A DNA stretch of 64,000 nucleotides from Anabaena sp. UHCC 0204 (GTDB lineage: Bacteria > Cyanobacteriota > Cyanobacteriia > Cyanobacteriales > Nostocaceae), in NCBI RefSeq assembly GCF_009711975.1, contig NZ_VIKW01000008.1, positions 62,001 to 126,000 on the forward strand. The letters run 5' to 3'. Both the position numbers and the translations under genes were made by a program. Below, piece after piece: positions 51,306 to 60,675 of the stretch. The notes beneath the pieces were generated by a model. The model saw nothing but the letters and a program-made list of their open reading frames with translations, was not told the origin of the DNA and did no database searches. The number at the start of each line of letters is the position of its first letter. Within the stretch, counting starts at the first letter, position 1.

Positions 51306-52433
51306 ATGCCCAGATTCGCTAGAACCAGAAAGCGCGAAACCGACACATGGCCAGATGAAACCCAACTGGTAGGGTTAGTCTTTGACCTAGAAGCCACTAG
51401 CACTACATCCCTATATTCTCAATATACGATAGGACTTCATGCGTGGTTTCTCGACCAAGTGCGTCAATATAATCCCGAACTTTCGGCATATCTGCATGAT
51501 GGAGAATCAGAAAAACCATTTAACATATCTGCGTTAGCTGGTCAATTTGTTCCCAGCGGTAAACAACTGCAACTACAGGCGAACCAAAATTTAACTTGGC
51601 ACGTCAACGCCCTTTCCCAACCAGTAGCAGCATTTCTCAGTCAATGGATAACCAAACTCCCACCCATTTTAAACTTAAAAGATGCACCTTTGCAGATAAA
51701 AAAGGTAAGTATTGCCCATACCCCAACTACTTACGCCCAACTATTGCAACCATTACCAGATAAATACCGAGATGTTAATCTCAGCTTTATTTCCCCAACT
51801 AGCTTTCGTCGCAAAGGTCATCATTTCCCCTTACCCGTTCCTGTCAACCTTTTCCATAGTTATCTGCGTCGCTGGAATGACTTTTCAGGAATGACTGTCG
51901 AACAAGATGCTTTTTTAGCATGGATAGATGAAAATGTGATTATTCACCAACACCGCTTGGAATCTGTGAAAGTAGCCGCAGGTAAACGGGGTTCGGTGAC
52001 AGGGTTTATAGGTGCAATGTCCTGCGGTTTAGATAAACAAGCTTTAACTAATATTGAGTTTAGCAAATTATTTTATGCCTTAATCAGACTGGCTTGCTAC
52101 TGTGGAACTGGACATAAAACCACCTTTGGATTAGGACAAACTTGTTTAAACCAGGTAGTACCTGAACAAAATATATCTTCACAAGTTTTAACGAATTTGT
52201 TAGCAGAGCGTATTGAAGAATTAACTAGATTATTTAAAGCACAACGTCAACGCACCGGAGGAGAACGAGCAGAGAAAACCGCTTCAACATGGGCGACAAT
52301 TTTAGCACGTCGAGAAATGGGAGAATCTTTGCAAGCGATCGCCACAGATATAGAAATGCCCTATGATACAGTAAAAACCTACGTCAAATTAGCTAGACGA
52401 GCCTGGAAACAAGATGAAAATAGTGGTTTATAA
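51306..52433 (+). CDS. cas6: Cas6-type crRNA endoribonuclease with C-terminal helix-turn-helix
   Basis: 375 residues. The Cas6 part (about 1-290) carries LVGLVFDLEATSTTSLYSQYTIGLHAWFLDQV, SFISPTSFRRKGHHFPLPVPVNLFHSYLRRW and the glycine-rich loop GTGHKTTFGLGQ (about 267-278). It would cut pre-crRNA within the 37-nt repeats. The last 60 residues (ARREMGESLQAIATDIEMPYDTVKTYVKLARRAW, about 335-368) look like a sigma-4/HTH fold, unusual for Cas6. The final six bases overlap the convergent mazF-like gene. Confidence 0.88.
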   Translation: MPRFARTRKRETDTWPDETQLVGLVFDLEATSTTSLYSQYTIGLHAWFLDQVRQYNPELSAYLHDGESEKPFNISALAGQFVPSGKQLQLQANQNLTWHVNALSQPVAAFLSQWITKLPPILNLKDAPLQIKKVSIAHTPTTYAQLLQPLPDKYRDVNLSFISPTSFRRKGHHFPLPVPVNLFHSYLRRWNDFSGMTVEQDAFLAWIDENVIIHQHRLESVKVAAGKRGSVTGFIGAMSCGLDKQALTNIEFSKLFYALIRLACYCGTGHKTTFGLGQTCLNQVVPEQNISSQVLTNLLAERIEELTRLFKAQRQRTGGERAEKTASTWATILARREMGESLQAIATDIEMPYDTVKTYVKLARRAWKQDENSGL

Positions 52434-52796
52434 TTTTATTAAACCAAGACTAATTTGCATTGCTTTATCTACATCTTCCATAATTATTGATGTTAATATT
52501 CCCAGGCGTTTAATTAACCTTTGTTTATCAATTGAACGAATTTGATTGAGAAGAATCACGGAATCAAACTGTAACCCAGATACGGATGATTTAATCAGCA
52601 CTTCTGTAGGATACAAAGGTGCTGTAAACTGTGAAGTAATAGCGGCTACAATAGTTATGGAACTATGCTGATTAGCAATATCATTTTGCAAGATTAAAGC
52701 TGGTCGTGTCTTTTTAATTTCCGAACCAATAGTAGGCTCAAAATTCACTAAATAGATTTCACCACGTTGGGGGTAAATTATTCGTTTGTCTGACAC
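52428..52796 (-). CDS. MazF/PemK family toxin
   Basis: 122-residue predicted sequence-specific mRNA interferase. PQRGEIYLVNFEPTIGSEIKKTRPALILQND is the MazF signature; VAAITSQFTAPLYPTEVLI and QIRSIDKQRLIKRLG follow the family. Its start overlaps the end of the RHH antitoxin gene by 19 bp. The 3' end overlaps cas6 by six bases on the other strand. Confidence 0.92.
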   Translation of the reverse strand: MSDKRIIYPQRGEIYLVNFEPTIGSEIKKTRPALILQNDIANQHSSITIVAAITSQFTAPLYPTEVLIKSSVSGLQFDSVILLNQIRSIDKQRLIKRLGILTSIIMEDVDKAMQISLGLIKL

Positions 52797-53020
52797 AATT
52801 CTTCTTCCAAATTAAACCATTCTTCCACTAATCCTAAATCACGTTCTGCTCTTTGAATAGCTCCCGCTTGCAATTGTTGTCTCAGATTAACTAAGGCTTT
52901 TTCAGCCATATAATATTGTATGGCTTCGTTAATTAAGCGACTCCTATCACCTTTTTGAATCACTTGATCAATTAGTTGAATTGTCTCTTCTGGTAAAGTA
53001 ATGTTAATGCGACGGTGCAT
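52778..53020 (-). CDS. ribbon-helix-helix antitoxin of the MazF pair
   Basis: 80 residues: RRINITLPEETIQLIDQVIQKGDRSRLINEAIQYYMAEKAL is an RHH DNA-binding domain, and the acidic tail (ERDLGLVEEWFNLEEEL) should bind the toxin. It overlaps and precedes mazF, as in standard mazEF-like units, and likely autoregulates. Confidence 0.9.
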   Translation of the reverse strand: MHRRINITLPEETIQLIDQVIQKGDRSRLINEAIQYYMAEKALVNLRQQLQAGAIQRAERDLGLVEEWFNLEEELCQTNE

Positions 53021-53191
53021 AATTTATGGCTTTAGCTTGGACACCAATTCCATTATACACATTTCTAGTGTGTATACTTGAACCAGAAAATTCAGCCACA
53101 ACAGTTGGACATCGCATCTCTCCACCTGATGTCAGGGTACAATGCTGGAATTGACTAATATTAAGCCCCATCAAGTTAAAAACAGTATCTT

Positions 53192-55342
53192 ATGCCAGCA
53201 TTTTTATTAGAGGTCGGTACAGAAGAATTACCCGCCGGTTTTTTGAGTGATGCTATTGTACAATGGCGATCGCGCATTCCCCAAAGCCTAGAAACTCACA
53301 ATCTCCCCAATGCTGTTGTCGAAGTCTATGGAACACCGCGACGGTTAGCAGTTCTCATTACCGGTTTACCTTCCCAACAAGCAGACAGGGAAGAAGAAAT
53401 CAAAGGACCACCCGCACAAGCAGCTTTTAAAGATGGACAACCCACTAAAGCTGCCATTGGTTTTGCGACTAAGCAAGGTGTAGATATTTCCGCTTTAGAA
53501 ATTCGTCCCACAGACAAAGGGGATTTCGTCTTTGTTAACAAACAAATTCCTGGTCGTCCCATAGCCGATATTTTAACCGAACTTGTACCCCAATGGGTTT
53601 GGAACTTAGAAGGCAAGCGGTTAATGCGGTGGGGACATGGTGACGGACGATTTTCCCGGCCAATTCGCACTTTAGTCACATTATTAGATGGGGAAATTTT
53701 ACCACTACAATTAGAGAATGGGGCAAAAGTTGTCAAAAGCGATCGCATTTCTCGAAGCCATAGAGTCTTACACCCCGAACCAGTCAGCATTTCCCACGCT
53801 ACAGAATATGTGAAAACATTGGCTTCTGGTTATGTGAATGTACCTCCAGAAAACCGAGCCGAAATCATCACAAATCAAGTTAAAGCAGCCGCCGAAAAAT
53901 TAGGTGGATATACCCCAATTTACCCAGACTTACTAGCAGAAGTTGTCAATTTAGTTGAATATCCCACAGCAGTTATCGGACAATTTGAAGAAGAATTTCT
54001 CAACTTACCAAAAGAAGTAATTACCGAAGTCATGGTAAGTCATCAGCGTTATTTCCCCGTCTTCAAAAATGCTGATTGCCAAGAATTATTACCCAACTTT
54101 ATCACAATTAGTAACGGAGATCCAGCCAAAGCTGATATTATCGCCATTGGTAATGCCAGAGTAATTCGAGCGCGTTTAGCTGATGGGCGTTTCTTTTATG
54201 AAGCTGATTTAGCTAAAGCATTAGAAAGCTATTTACCCCAATTAGAAAAAGTCACATTCCAAGAAGATTTAGGTTCTGTTCGTGCCAAAGTCGAAAGAAT
54301 AGTTAAAAATGCGGAAAAAATTACTACCCAATTACAATTAAATCCCGCCCAAACCCACAATATACAAAGAGCAGCATTACTTTGTAAAGCCGATTTAGTC
54401 ACGCAAATGGTTTATGAATTCCCAGAACTACAGGGAATTATGGGCGAAAAATACGCCTTAGCAAATGGCGAAAATCCAGAAGTTGCAAAAGCCATCTTTG
54501 AGCATTATTTACCCAGAAATGCTGATGATATTTTCCCCCAAACTCTCACAGGTCAAGTTGTCGGTTTAGCTGATAGATTAGATACATTAGTGAGTATCTT
54601 TGGCTTAGGCTTAATTCCCACAGGTTCATCAGATCCTTTTGCATTGCGTCGCGCGGCAAATGCGATTGTTAATATTACCTGGTTGGCGAATTTGCAAATT
54701 AATTTATCAACCCTTTTAGAGCAAATCGCCACAGATTTCGCCACAACTTTTAATAAAGATGCCAAATCCTTAATTAAAACATTGCAAGAATTTTTCCTGC
54801 AACGGATTCGCACCTTATTACAAGATGAAAAACAGATAGATTATGATTTAGTAAATGCGGTTTTGGGAGAAAATGATCCCGAATACACAGAACGTGCATT
54901 AACGGATTTATTAGATGTCCGCGATCGCTCTCTCTATTTACAACAAATCCGCAAAGATGGTACATTAGATAAAATCTACGAAACCGTCAACCGTTCCACC
55001 CGATTAGCAGCACAGGGAAATTTAGACTTACAAACACTAGAACCACAGTCTTTAATTAATCCCGAACTGTTCCAGAAGAAATCCGAATCTGCATTTTACA
55101 ACGCCTTAGTTGAGTTAGTCCCCCAAACTCAAGCAGCACAGAAAAACCGGGATTATCAACTGTTAGTAACCGCACTAGCGAAAATCGCTCCTACCGTCAG
55201 TACATTTTTTGATGGTGAAGACAGCGTTTTAGTCATGGACGCAAATCCCGATATTAAGCAAAATCGCTTAAATTTGCTGGGATTACTGCGAAATCACGCC
55301 CGTGTTCTGGCTGACTTTGGCGCAATAGTCAAAAATTTGTAG
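53192..55342 (+). CDS. glyS: glycine--tRNA ligase beta subunit
   Basis: 716 residues, the usual size of the beta chain of the alpha2-beta2 glycyl-tRNA synthetase. [15 protein letters not shown] at the N-terminus, [43 protein letters not shown] and the C-terminal anticodon-binding region ending [16 protein letters not shown] are family signatures. The alpha subunit gene is not in the window, as is usual in cyanobacteria, where glyQ is unlinked. Confidence 0.96.
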   Translation: MPAFLLEVGTEELPAGFLSDAIVQWRSRIPQSLETHNLPNAVVEVYGTPRRLAVLITGLPSQQADREEEIKGPPAQAAFKDGQPTKAAIGFATKQGVDISALEIRPTDKGDFVFVNKQIPGRPIADILTELVPQWVWNLEGKRLMRWGHGDGRFSRPIRTLVTLLDGEILPLQLENGAKVVKSDRISRSHRVLHPEPVSISHATEYVKTLASGYVNVPPENRAEIITNQVKAAAEKLGGYTPIYPDLLAEVVNLVEYPTAVIGQFEEEFLNLPKEVITEVMVSHQRYFPVFKNADCQELLPNFITISNGDPAKADIIAIGNARVIRARLADGRFFYEADLAKALESYLPQLEKVTFQEDLGSVRAKVERIVKNAEKITTQLQLNPAQTHNIQRAALLCKADLVTQMVYEFPELQGIMGEKYALANGENPEVAKAIFEHYLPRNADDIFPQTLTGQVVGLADRLDTLVSIFGLGLIPTGSSDPFALRRAANAIVNITWLANLQINLSTLLEQIATDFATTFNKDAKSLIKTLQEFFLQRIRTLLQDEKQIDYDLVNAVLGENDPEYTERALTDLLDVRDRSLYLQQIRKDGTLDKIYETVNRSTRLAAQGNLDLQTLEPQSLINPELFQKKSESAFYNALVELVPQTQAAQKNRDYQLLVTALAKIAPTVSTFFDGEDSVLVMDANPDIKQNRLNLLGLLRNHARVLADFGAIVKNL

Positions 55343-55422
55343 CATAAAGCAACAAAAAGTGGTGTAATTTCTGCCAATTAACGCTACTATAGTGAAGCTT
55401 AACCAGGGATGCTACACAGTCT

Positions 55423-56784
55423 ATGCCAGAAGCGTTAATTATTGGATTCGGAAAGTCCGGTGTTGCCGCGGCAAGATTGTTGAAACAGGAAGGCTGGGAG
55501 GTTGAACTTTGCGATAGTAGCACCTCCCCAACCCTCCTCGAACAACAACAACAACTCGCCAGTGAACACATTACCGTCAAATTAGGATACACACCAGAAT
55601 TCACCGATTCTGATATATCCAAGTTAATAGTTGTCAGTCCCGGAGTTCCTTGGGATATTCCTATTTTAGCCAAAGCGCGAGAACTAGGTATAGAAACTAT
55701 TGGCGAAATGGAACTAGCTTGGCGACAGTTGCAAGATATTCCTTGGGTAGCAATCACTGGTACAAATGGTAAAACTACCACCACCGCTTTAACTGCGGCT
55801 ATTTTCCAAACAGCAGGAATGAACGCTCCTGCCTGTGGTAATATTGGTTATGCTGCTTGTGAAGTGGCTTTATCTACGAAAAAACTAGATTGGATAATTG
55901 GTGAACTTAGTAGTTATCAAATTGAATCTTCTATTACTTTAGCTCCTCGAATTGGGATTTGGACAACCTTCACACCAGATCATTTAGCCCGACACAAAAC
56001 ATTAGAAAATTACTATAATATCAAAGCCAAATTATTACATAATTCCCAAATTCAAATATTTAACGGTGATGATGTTTATTTGAGCAAGTTAGGATTAAAT
56101 CATTGGCCAAACGCCTATTGGACAAGCGTTAAAGGTGAAAAATTCCTAATTGGTGAAAAAGGCTTTTACATAGAAAATGGCTGGGTAATGGAAAAAATCA
56201 GCGCCACACCCCAACCCATTGTTGAGGTATCTGCATTACGCATGGTAGGGGAACATAACCAGCAAAATCTCCTCATGTCTGTCGCCGCAGCTAGATTAGC
56301 AGATATAAATATTACCGCCATTTCTCAAGCTGTCCGTGAATTCCCCGGCGTTCCCCACCGCTTAGAACATATCTGCAATTGGCAAGACATTGACTTTATT
56401 AATGATAGCAAAGCCACCAATTACGACGCAGCCGAAGTGGGTTTAGCATCTGTGCAAAGCCCCGCCATTTTAATTGCTGGTGGAGAAGCTAAAGCCGGAG
56501 ATGATACCGCCTGGTTAGCACAGATTCAAGCCAAAGCCGCCGCCGTCTTACTCATAGGTAATGCAGCACCAGCATTTGCGAAACGGCTGCAAGAGGTGGG
56601 ATATAGCAATTATCACATAGTCGAAACAATGGAAAAGGCTGTATCCATGTCTGCGGAATTAGCTAAAAAATATCAAGCTTCAGTAGTCTTATTATCTCCA
56701 GCTTGCGCTAGTTTTGACCAATATCCTAACTTTGAAATGCGGGGTGAAGACTTTCGGCAATTGTGTCAAAAATATCTAATGTAA
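55423..56784 (+). CDS. murD: UDP-N-acetylmuramoyl-L-alanine--D-glutamate ligase
   Basis: 453-residue Mur ligase adding D-Glu to the peptidoglycan precursor. It has the N-terminal nucleotide-binding start [17 protein letters not shown], the ATP loop [11 protein letters not shown] (about 113), [28 protein letters not shown] and the C-terminal [12 protein letters not shown] and [22 protein letters not shown]. It is 80 bp downstream of glyS on the same strand. Confidence 0.97.
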   Translation: MPEALIIGFGKSGVAAARLLKQEGWEVELCDSSTSPTLLEQQQQLASEHITVKLGYTPEFTDSDISKLIVVSPGVPWDIPILAKARELGIETIGEMELAWRQLQDIPWVAITGTNGKTTTTALTAAIFQTAGMNAPACGNIGYAACEVALSTKKLDWIIGELSSYQIESSITLAPRIGIWTTFTPDHLARHKTLENYYNIKAKLLHNSQIQIFNGDDVYLSKLGLNHWPNAYWTSVKGEKFLIGEKGFYIENGWVMEKISATPQPIVEVSALRMVGEHNQQNLLMSVAAARLADINITAISQAVREFPGVPHRLEHICNWQDIDFINDSKATNYDAAEVGLASVQSPAILIAGGEAKAGDDTAWLAQIQAKAAAVLLIGNAAPAFAKRLQEVGYSNYHIVETMEKAVSMSAELAKKYQASVVLLSPACASFDQYPNFEMRGEDFRQLCQKYLM

Positions 56785-56795
56785 GTTGCTATTCA

Positions 56796-56907
56796 GGCGT
56801 TGCTGATTTTAGGGATGAAAATGATTTTGCATACATTCAAAACTCTTGTAGAGACGTTCCATGGAACGTCTCTACCCCCAAAAATCATACGCCAACTCAG
56901 CAACGCC
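56796..56907. mobile_element. 112-bp MITE with GGCGTTGCTGA terminal inverted repeats
   Basis: GGCGTTGCTGA at 56796-56806 and TCAGCAACGCC at 56897-56907 bound the element, whose centre holds the perfect palindrome GTAGAGACGTTCCATGGAAC plus GTCTCTAC (about 56849-56876). The truncated copy at 31510 is nearly identical over its left 80 bp. Lying between the convergent murD and RTX genes it may also end transcription. Confidence 0.8.
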
Positions 56908-56942
56908 AGAAGAAGAAGTAGATACGCCTAGCTGTTAGTCAC

Positions 56943-58769
56943 CTAAGAGGCAACAAAGAGACCATTAAGGCTGCTGGCTGCGATTCCTTCGATGACAAAG
57001 GTTGCACCACCCGAAAAGGTGTACTCGGCACTGCCATTAACATTCCTGAAGGGGTTAGAAGTATTGAAACTTGTAGTATTGGAACCCGCTACTAACCTAT
57101 CACTTTCTGAAGTTTTGAAGTCCTTAATAACAATCCTACCCGTTATACCCGTCTCGAGAACGAATTTATCTGCGCCAGTACCACCGTAAAGGTTGTCGTT
57201 GCCACCACTACCGTAGAGCTTGTCGTTGCCGGCATCACCGTAGAGGTAGTCATTACCGGCACCACCGTAGAGGTAGTCATTGCCGTCACGACCGTAGAGG
57301 TAGTCGGTGTCGTTCTGACCGTAGAGGTAGTCGTTCCCGGCATCACCGTATAGCCTGTCAATGCCGACACCACCGTAGAGGAAGTCGGTGTCGTTCCCAC
57401 CGTAGAGGTAGTCGTTCCCGGAATCACCGTATAGTCTGTCGCTGCCATTATCACCGTAGAGCCTGTCGTCGTTATTTCCACCGTAGAGGTAGTCAATGCC
57501 GTCACCACCGTAGAGGTAGTCGTTGCCGGACCCACCGTAGATGGTATCGTTGCCGCCGAAGCCATAGATGTTGTCTGTACCCGTATCAGTCCCACTAGGG
57601 TTATTTACCCCAGCCTGTCCATTCGCATAACCATAAATGGTGTCGTTATACTTCGATCCGTAGAGATTATCACCATTTTGTGTTCCGGTGATATTTTGGG
57701 GACCTAAAGCACCCACAACTAAGAACCTGTTAGTGCCTAACCCTGACAGAGACGATGTAATATCGCTGGGTAGTCCTGATACTGAATTTTCTCCTATTGA
57801 GATTCCATTACTGTCGATGATCAGCGCACTCTTGGCAAGATGGTTCGTGTAAAATGTGTCAAGAGCGTCCCAACCCAGCGTATTAGAGAAATATCCAGTG
57901 TAATCTAGGTTCGCCACTGCAAAAAGACTGCTTTGACTATCTACATAATTGAAACGCAAGTCGCCAAGGTTATTCCCATCACCAATGAATACATTTGGTC
58001 TACCTGACTGCTGAAGTGGAATGATCATAATGTCTTCAATGGGGTTGAAGTCTTTGACCATAGCATAAGTAGCTGTAGGGGGAGGTGTGACGGTGACGCT
58101 CGTACTAGTTATACCAAAAAGCGATTTAATCCCATTAATGGCAAGGGAAGCGACATCCTTGGTAATCTTGTAAGTTGGGGCGTATGTTGAGAAAAGTACG
58201 GCAGAAGCATTCGCAGCGAAACCACCAAAGAATGTAGCCGCATCGAAACCACCAGTCGAAGTGGTAATGGCCTGGGCAGCCTCTCCGAGAACGAAGATAT
58301 CGGATTGTGATCCACCGTATAGGTCATCGCTACCACTAGTTCTTAAGTTGCCCGTAAAGAGGACATCACTACCAGAACCGCCATAGATAATATCAGCGCC
58401 AGCTCCCCCCGAAAGGATGTCATTGCCGTTTTGACCGTAGAGGGTATCATTGCCTTCACCACCTTCGAGGGTATCATTGCCTTCACCACCATCGAGGAGA
58501 TCATTTCCTTTTGCACCGACGATGCGATCATTTCCTCCGCGACCGTAAATTTTTTCAGTGCTTATATTGTAGTCAGCACCATAAATTATGTCATTACCGC
58601 TACCTGCCTGAATCTCGCCGTAGTAATTGTAATAGGTGGTATACCTGGGTCCTCCTCTTGGAGTCGATCCAGTTCGTACTCTGTCGGTACTGTGATGATT
58701 ACGATTGTCAATCGTACGGGAGGTAGAATCATTGTAAGTTAGTATCCCCCTTAATCTAGCAACTGCCAT
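56943..58769 (-). CDS. RTX-type calcium-binding repeat protein
   Basis: 608 residues from the ATG at 58767-58769, which has AGGAGG nine bases upstream; the frame extends two codons further. Residues about 55-150 and 360-540 are strings of GGxGxDxLYG nonapeptides (about 25 in all), which form Ca-binding beta-rolls. The part between (about 160-350) is not repetitive and no enzyme domain is recognised in it. The C-terminus (GADKFVLETGITGRIVIKDFK) is typical of proteins exported by type I secretion. There is no N-terminal signal peptide. Likely an extracellular or cell-surface protein. Confidence 0.88.
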   Translation of the reverse strand: MAVARLRGILTYNDSTSRTIDNRNHHSTDRVRTGSTPRGGPRYTTYYNYYGEIQAGSGNDIIYGADYNISTEKIYGRGGNDRIVGAKGNDLLDGGEGNDTLEGGEGNDTLYGQNGNDILSGGAGADIIYGGSGSDVLFTGNLRTSGSDDLYGGSQSDIFVLGEAAQAITTSTGGFDAATFFGGFAANASAVLFSTYAPTYKITKDVASLAINGIKSLFGITSTSVTVTPPPTATYAMVKDFNPIEDIMIIPLQQSGRPNVFIGDGNNLGDLRFNYVDSQSSLFAVANLDYTGYFSNTLGWDALDTFYTNHLAKSALIIDSNGISIGENSVSGLPSDITSSLSGLGTNRFLVVGALGPQNITGTQNGDNLYGSKYNDTIYGYANGQAGVNNPSGTDTGTDNIYGFGGNDTIYGGSGNDYLYGGDGIDYLYGGNNDDRLYGDNGSDRLYGDSGNDYLYGGNDTDFLYGGVGIDRLYGDAGNDYLYGQNDTDYLYGRDGNDYLYGGAGNDYLYGDAGNDKLYGSGGNDNLYGGTGADKFVLETGITGRIVIKDFKTSESDRLVAGSNTTSFNTSNPFRNVNGSAEYTFSGGATFVIEGIAASSLNGLFVAS

Positions 58770-59406
58770 TGTCAATATCCTCCTAAAGGAATAAATGAAT
58801 TGTTGTGGTTCGAGAAATCAGGCACTGATTAGCTATAGGGCGATATCACCTAATCCATAGAAAACATGAACCTCAAATAGAGGCTATATTTTCCATAAAA
58901 TTAAATTTTTAATCAGCCCAAAAAAAGATTTACCTTAAATCAATTTGCGTTGCGGTAACGCTAACGAAATTAAAGTTTTTAAGGTGCAATTATCAGAAAA
59001 AATGTGATAGTAAAATTCTCACATTCGACTTAGATTGGATATATTTGATTATTCCATCCTAAAAAATAATACCACGAATATTTAATATCCGAGAGAATAC
59101 TAAAGGTTAAACTTTGGTAAAAGGTTACTTTTATAAAAAAACCCCTTAGATAGATAGGGTTCTTATTGTATTTGCACCCTTAACATCAATAGATATACCT
59201 AAAAAGTCATTTATTTATTAACTTTCTATTAATCTTTTCTGAATCTTTTGTTAATCTAAATAGGTATTTGCCAAACTTTTTCTAAAACTTGAAAAGCTTT
59301 ACTAGAAGAATCTAATCTGCAACCCAAAGATTTAGTTTCTGCCTTAGAAAGTGAATCCATAGTTTCTTATAGAAGTATACTAAAAATACGTTTCCACATT
59401 ATCACT
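58770..59406. other. long gene-free region with PHO-box-like repeats
   Basis: A 637-bp AT-rich region between divergent genes. Besides the AGGAGG ribosome site of the RTX gene it contains a hairpin AACCC...GGGTT near 59138-59162 and the four-unit PHO-box-like array at 59217-59257. A frame directly ahead of the WD40 gene (LLEESNLQPKDLVSALESES, about 59300-59360) reads in phase with it apart from one stop, and may be a gene remnant. Confidence 0.6.
59217..59257 (+). promoter_or_regulatory. PHO-box-like array, four 8-bp units at 11-bp spacing
   Basis: ATTAACTT (59217-59224), ATTAATCT (59228-59235), CTGAATCT (59239-59246) and GTTAATCT (59250-59257) are separated by exactly three bases. The cyanobacterial PhoB/SphR site is direct repeats of (C/T)TTAA(C/T)(C/T)(T/A) with three-base spacers. 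Three of four units fit well at positions 2-8. The array points towards the WD40 gene 150 bp downstream. Confidence 0.6.
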
Positions 59407-60486
59407 ATGAAATTGCCTATCCCCTGGAAAACCTTAACATTACTCAGTTTTCTTCTATCTACACCATTGACTATTACACTGCCAGTCATAGCCAATACAG
59501 CCGTTAATCCTCCCACAAACACTCAACCAGCAAAACAGTTTAAATTAACCTTATCAGGACATACTGAACCTGTTCGAGCATTAACCCTTTCTCCCAGTGG
59601 TAAAATTCTCGCTAGTGGTAGTGATGATCAAACTATTAAACTGTGGAATCCCACCACAGGCAAATTACTTCAAACCTTAACTGGACATCGTTCTACTATT
59701 AGAAGAATCATTATTACACCAGATGATCAAACTGTAATTAGTACCAGTTTTGATAACACGATCAAATTTTGGAATATTCAAACTGGCAAAGAAACTCAGA
59801 CTATTACCGAAAAAAATGGAGTCAATGCAATATTATTAACTCCCGATGGTAAAACCTTAATTACTGGTAGTCGTGATAAAAATATTAAGTTTAGAAACCT
59901 CAAAACCAAAAAAATTCAAAAAATACTCAAAGTGGAAGCCTCTGCACTGGCTATGAGTTCTGACGGGAAAACCCTATTTAGCGGTGGTGAAAGTGGCGGC
60001 AAGATTCGTGTTTGGAATTTGGCCAAAGGTAGACAAATCCGCAGTTTTACACCACCACTTCCCCCAAAAGAATATCAAGTAAGTGGTTCTGAAAAAGCAT
60101 CAGCCCCCATTACCTTAGCTGTGAGCAACGATGGTAAAATGCTCCTCAGTGGTGGATATGATGACAGTTACGCATCAGGTGGAGTCAGAACCACAGATGG
60201 TAAAAGTTTTAAAGCATGGGACTTGAAAACAGGCAAGCTAGTTCATAATGTTTCCTTGGGTACAAGCATTGATGCCTTAGTAATTACTCCTGACAGCAAG
60301 ACATTTATTGCTAGTGGTCCAAATCAAGCAGTTATAGTATTACGCGATATCAAAACAGGGAATCCTGTTATGGAACTCAAGGGACATGGTGGGGGAGTTT
60401 ATGGACTGGCGTTAAGTCGTGATGGTAAGACTTTATATAGCGGTAGTGGTGATAAATCTATTAAAGTTTGGGAAATAAAACCTTAG
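59407..60486 (+). CDS. exported WD40-repeat protein
   Basis: 359 residues. Residues 1-30 form a signal peptide (hydrophobic TLTLLSFLLSTPLTITL, then VIANTA). The rest is a seven-bladed WD40 propeller: LSGHTEPVRALTLSPSGKILASG, NTIKFWNIQTGKE, GGKIRVWNLAKGR, SFKAWDLKTGKL, and the last blade SGSGDKSIKVWEIKP. A protein-binding scaffold in the periplasm is likely. The PHO-box-like array upstream suggests phosphate control. Confidence 0.85.
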   Translation: MKLPIPWKTLTLLSFLLSTPLTITLPVIANTAVNPPTNTQPAKQFKLTLSGHTEPVRALTLSPSGKILASGSDDQTIKLWNPTTGKLLQTLTGHRSTIRRIIITPDDQTVISTSFDNTIKFWNIQTGKETQTITEKNGVNAILLTPDGKTLITGSRDKNIKFRNLKTKKIQKILKVEASALAMSSDGKTLFSGGESGGKIRVWNLAKGRQIRSFTPPLPPKEYQVSGSEKASAPITLAVSNDGKMLLSGGYDDSYASGGVRTTDGKSFKAWDLKTGKLVHNVSLGTSIDALVITPDSKTFIASGPNQAVIVLRDIKTGNPVMELKGHGGGVYGLALSRDGKTLYSGSGDKSIKVWEIKP

Positions 60487-60621
60487 TTAGTGTTGGTAAA
60501 TAAAAGCATGAATTTGTTTCCCGCTTCCGGCGCAAAGTTTGAACATTCTCTCTTGGGAAGGATTCTTAAAATATCAATAATCTATAGGATTGATTATATA
60601 TTTTACCCTGAGTGAAGTTGG

Positions 60622-60654
60622 GGCTTGGTTTACCCTCCAAGCCTTTTTATTTTT
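60622..60654 (+). terminator. intrinsic terminator after the WD40 gene
   Basis: GGCTTGG at 60622-60628 pairs with CCAAGCC at 60637-60643 and is followed by TTTTTATTTTT. It lies 135 bp after the WD40 stop and just before the convergent hydrolase gene. Confidence 0.8.
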
Positions 60655-60675
60655 CTACCTATTCCCTGTCACCTG

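Noticed and set aside
57143-57595. Second minus-strand frame rich in Thr/Ser/Val repeats.
   Set aside because: Shifted reading of the RTX nonapeptide repeats; the RTX frame has the ribosome site and known motif.
59407-60486. Longer WD40 protein starting upstream at about 59295.
   Set aside because: The upstream frame contains a stop (TGA) and the ATG at 59407 begins a clear signal peptide.
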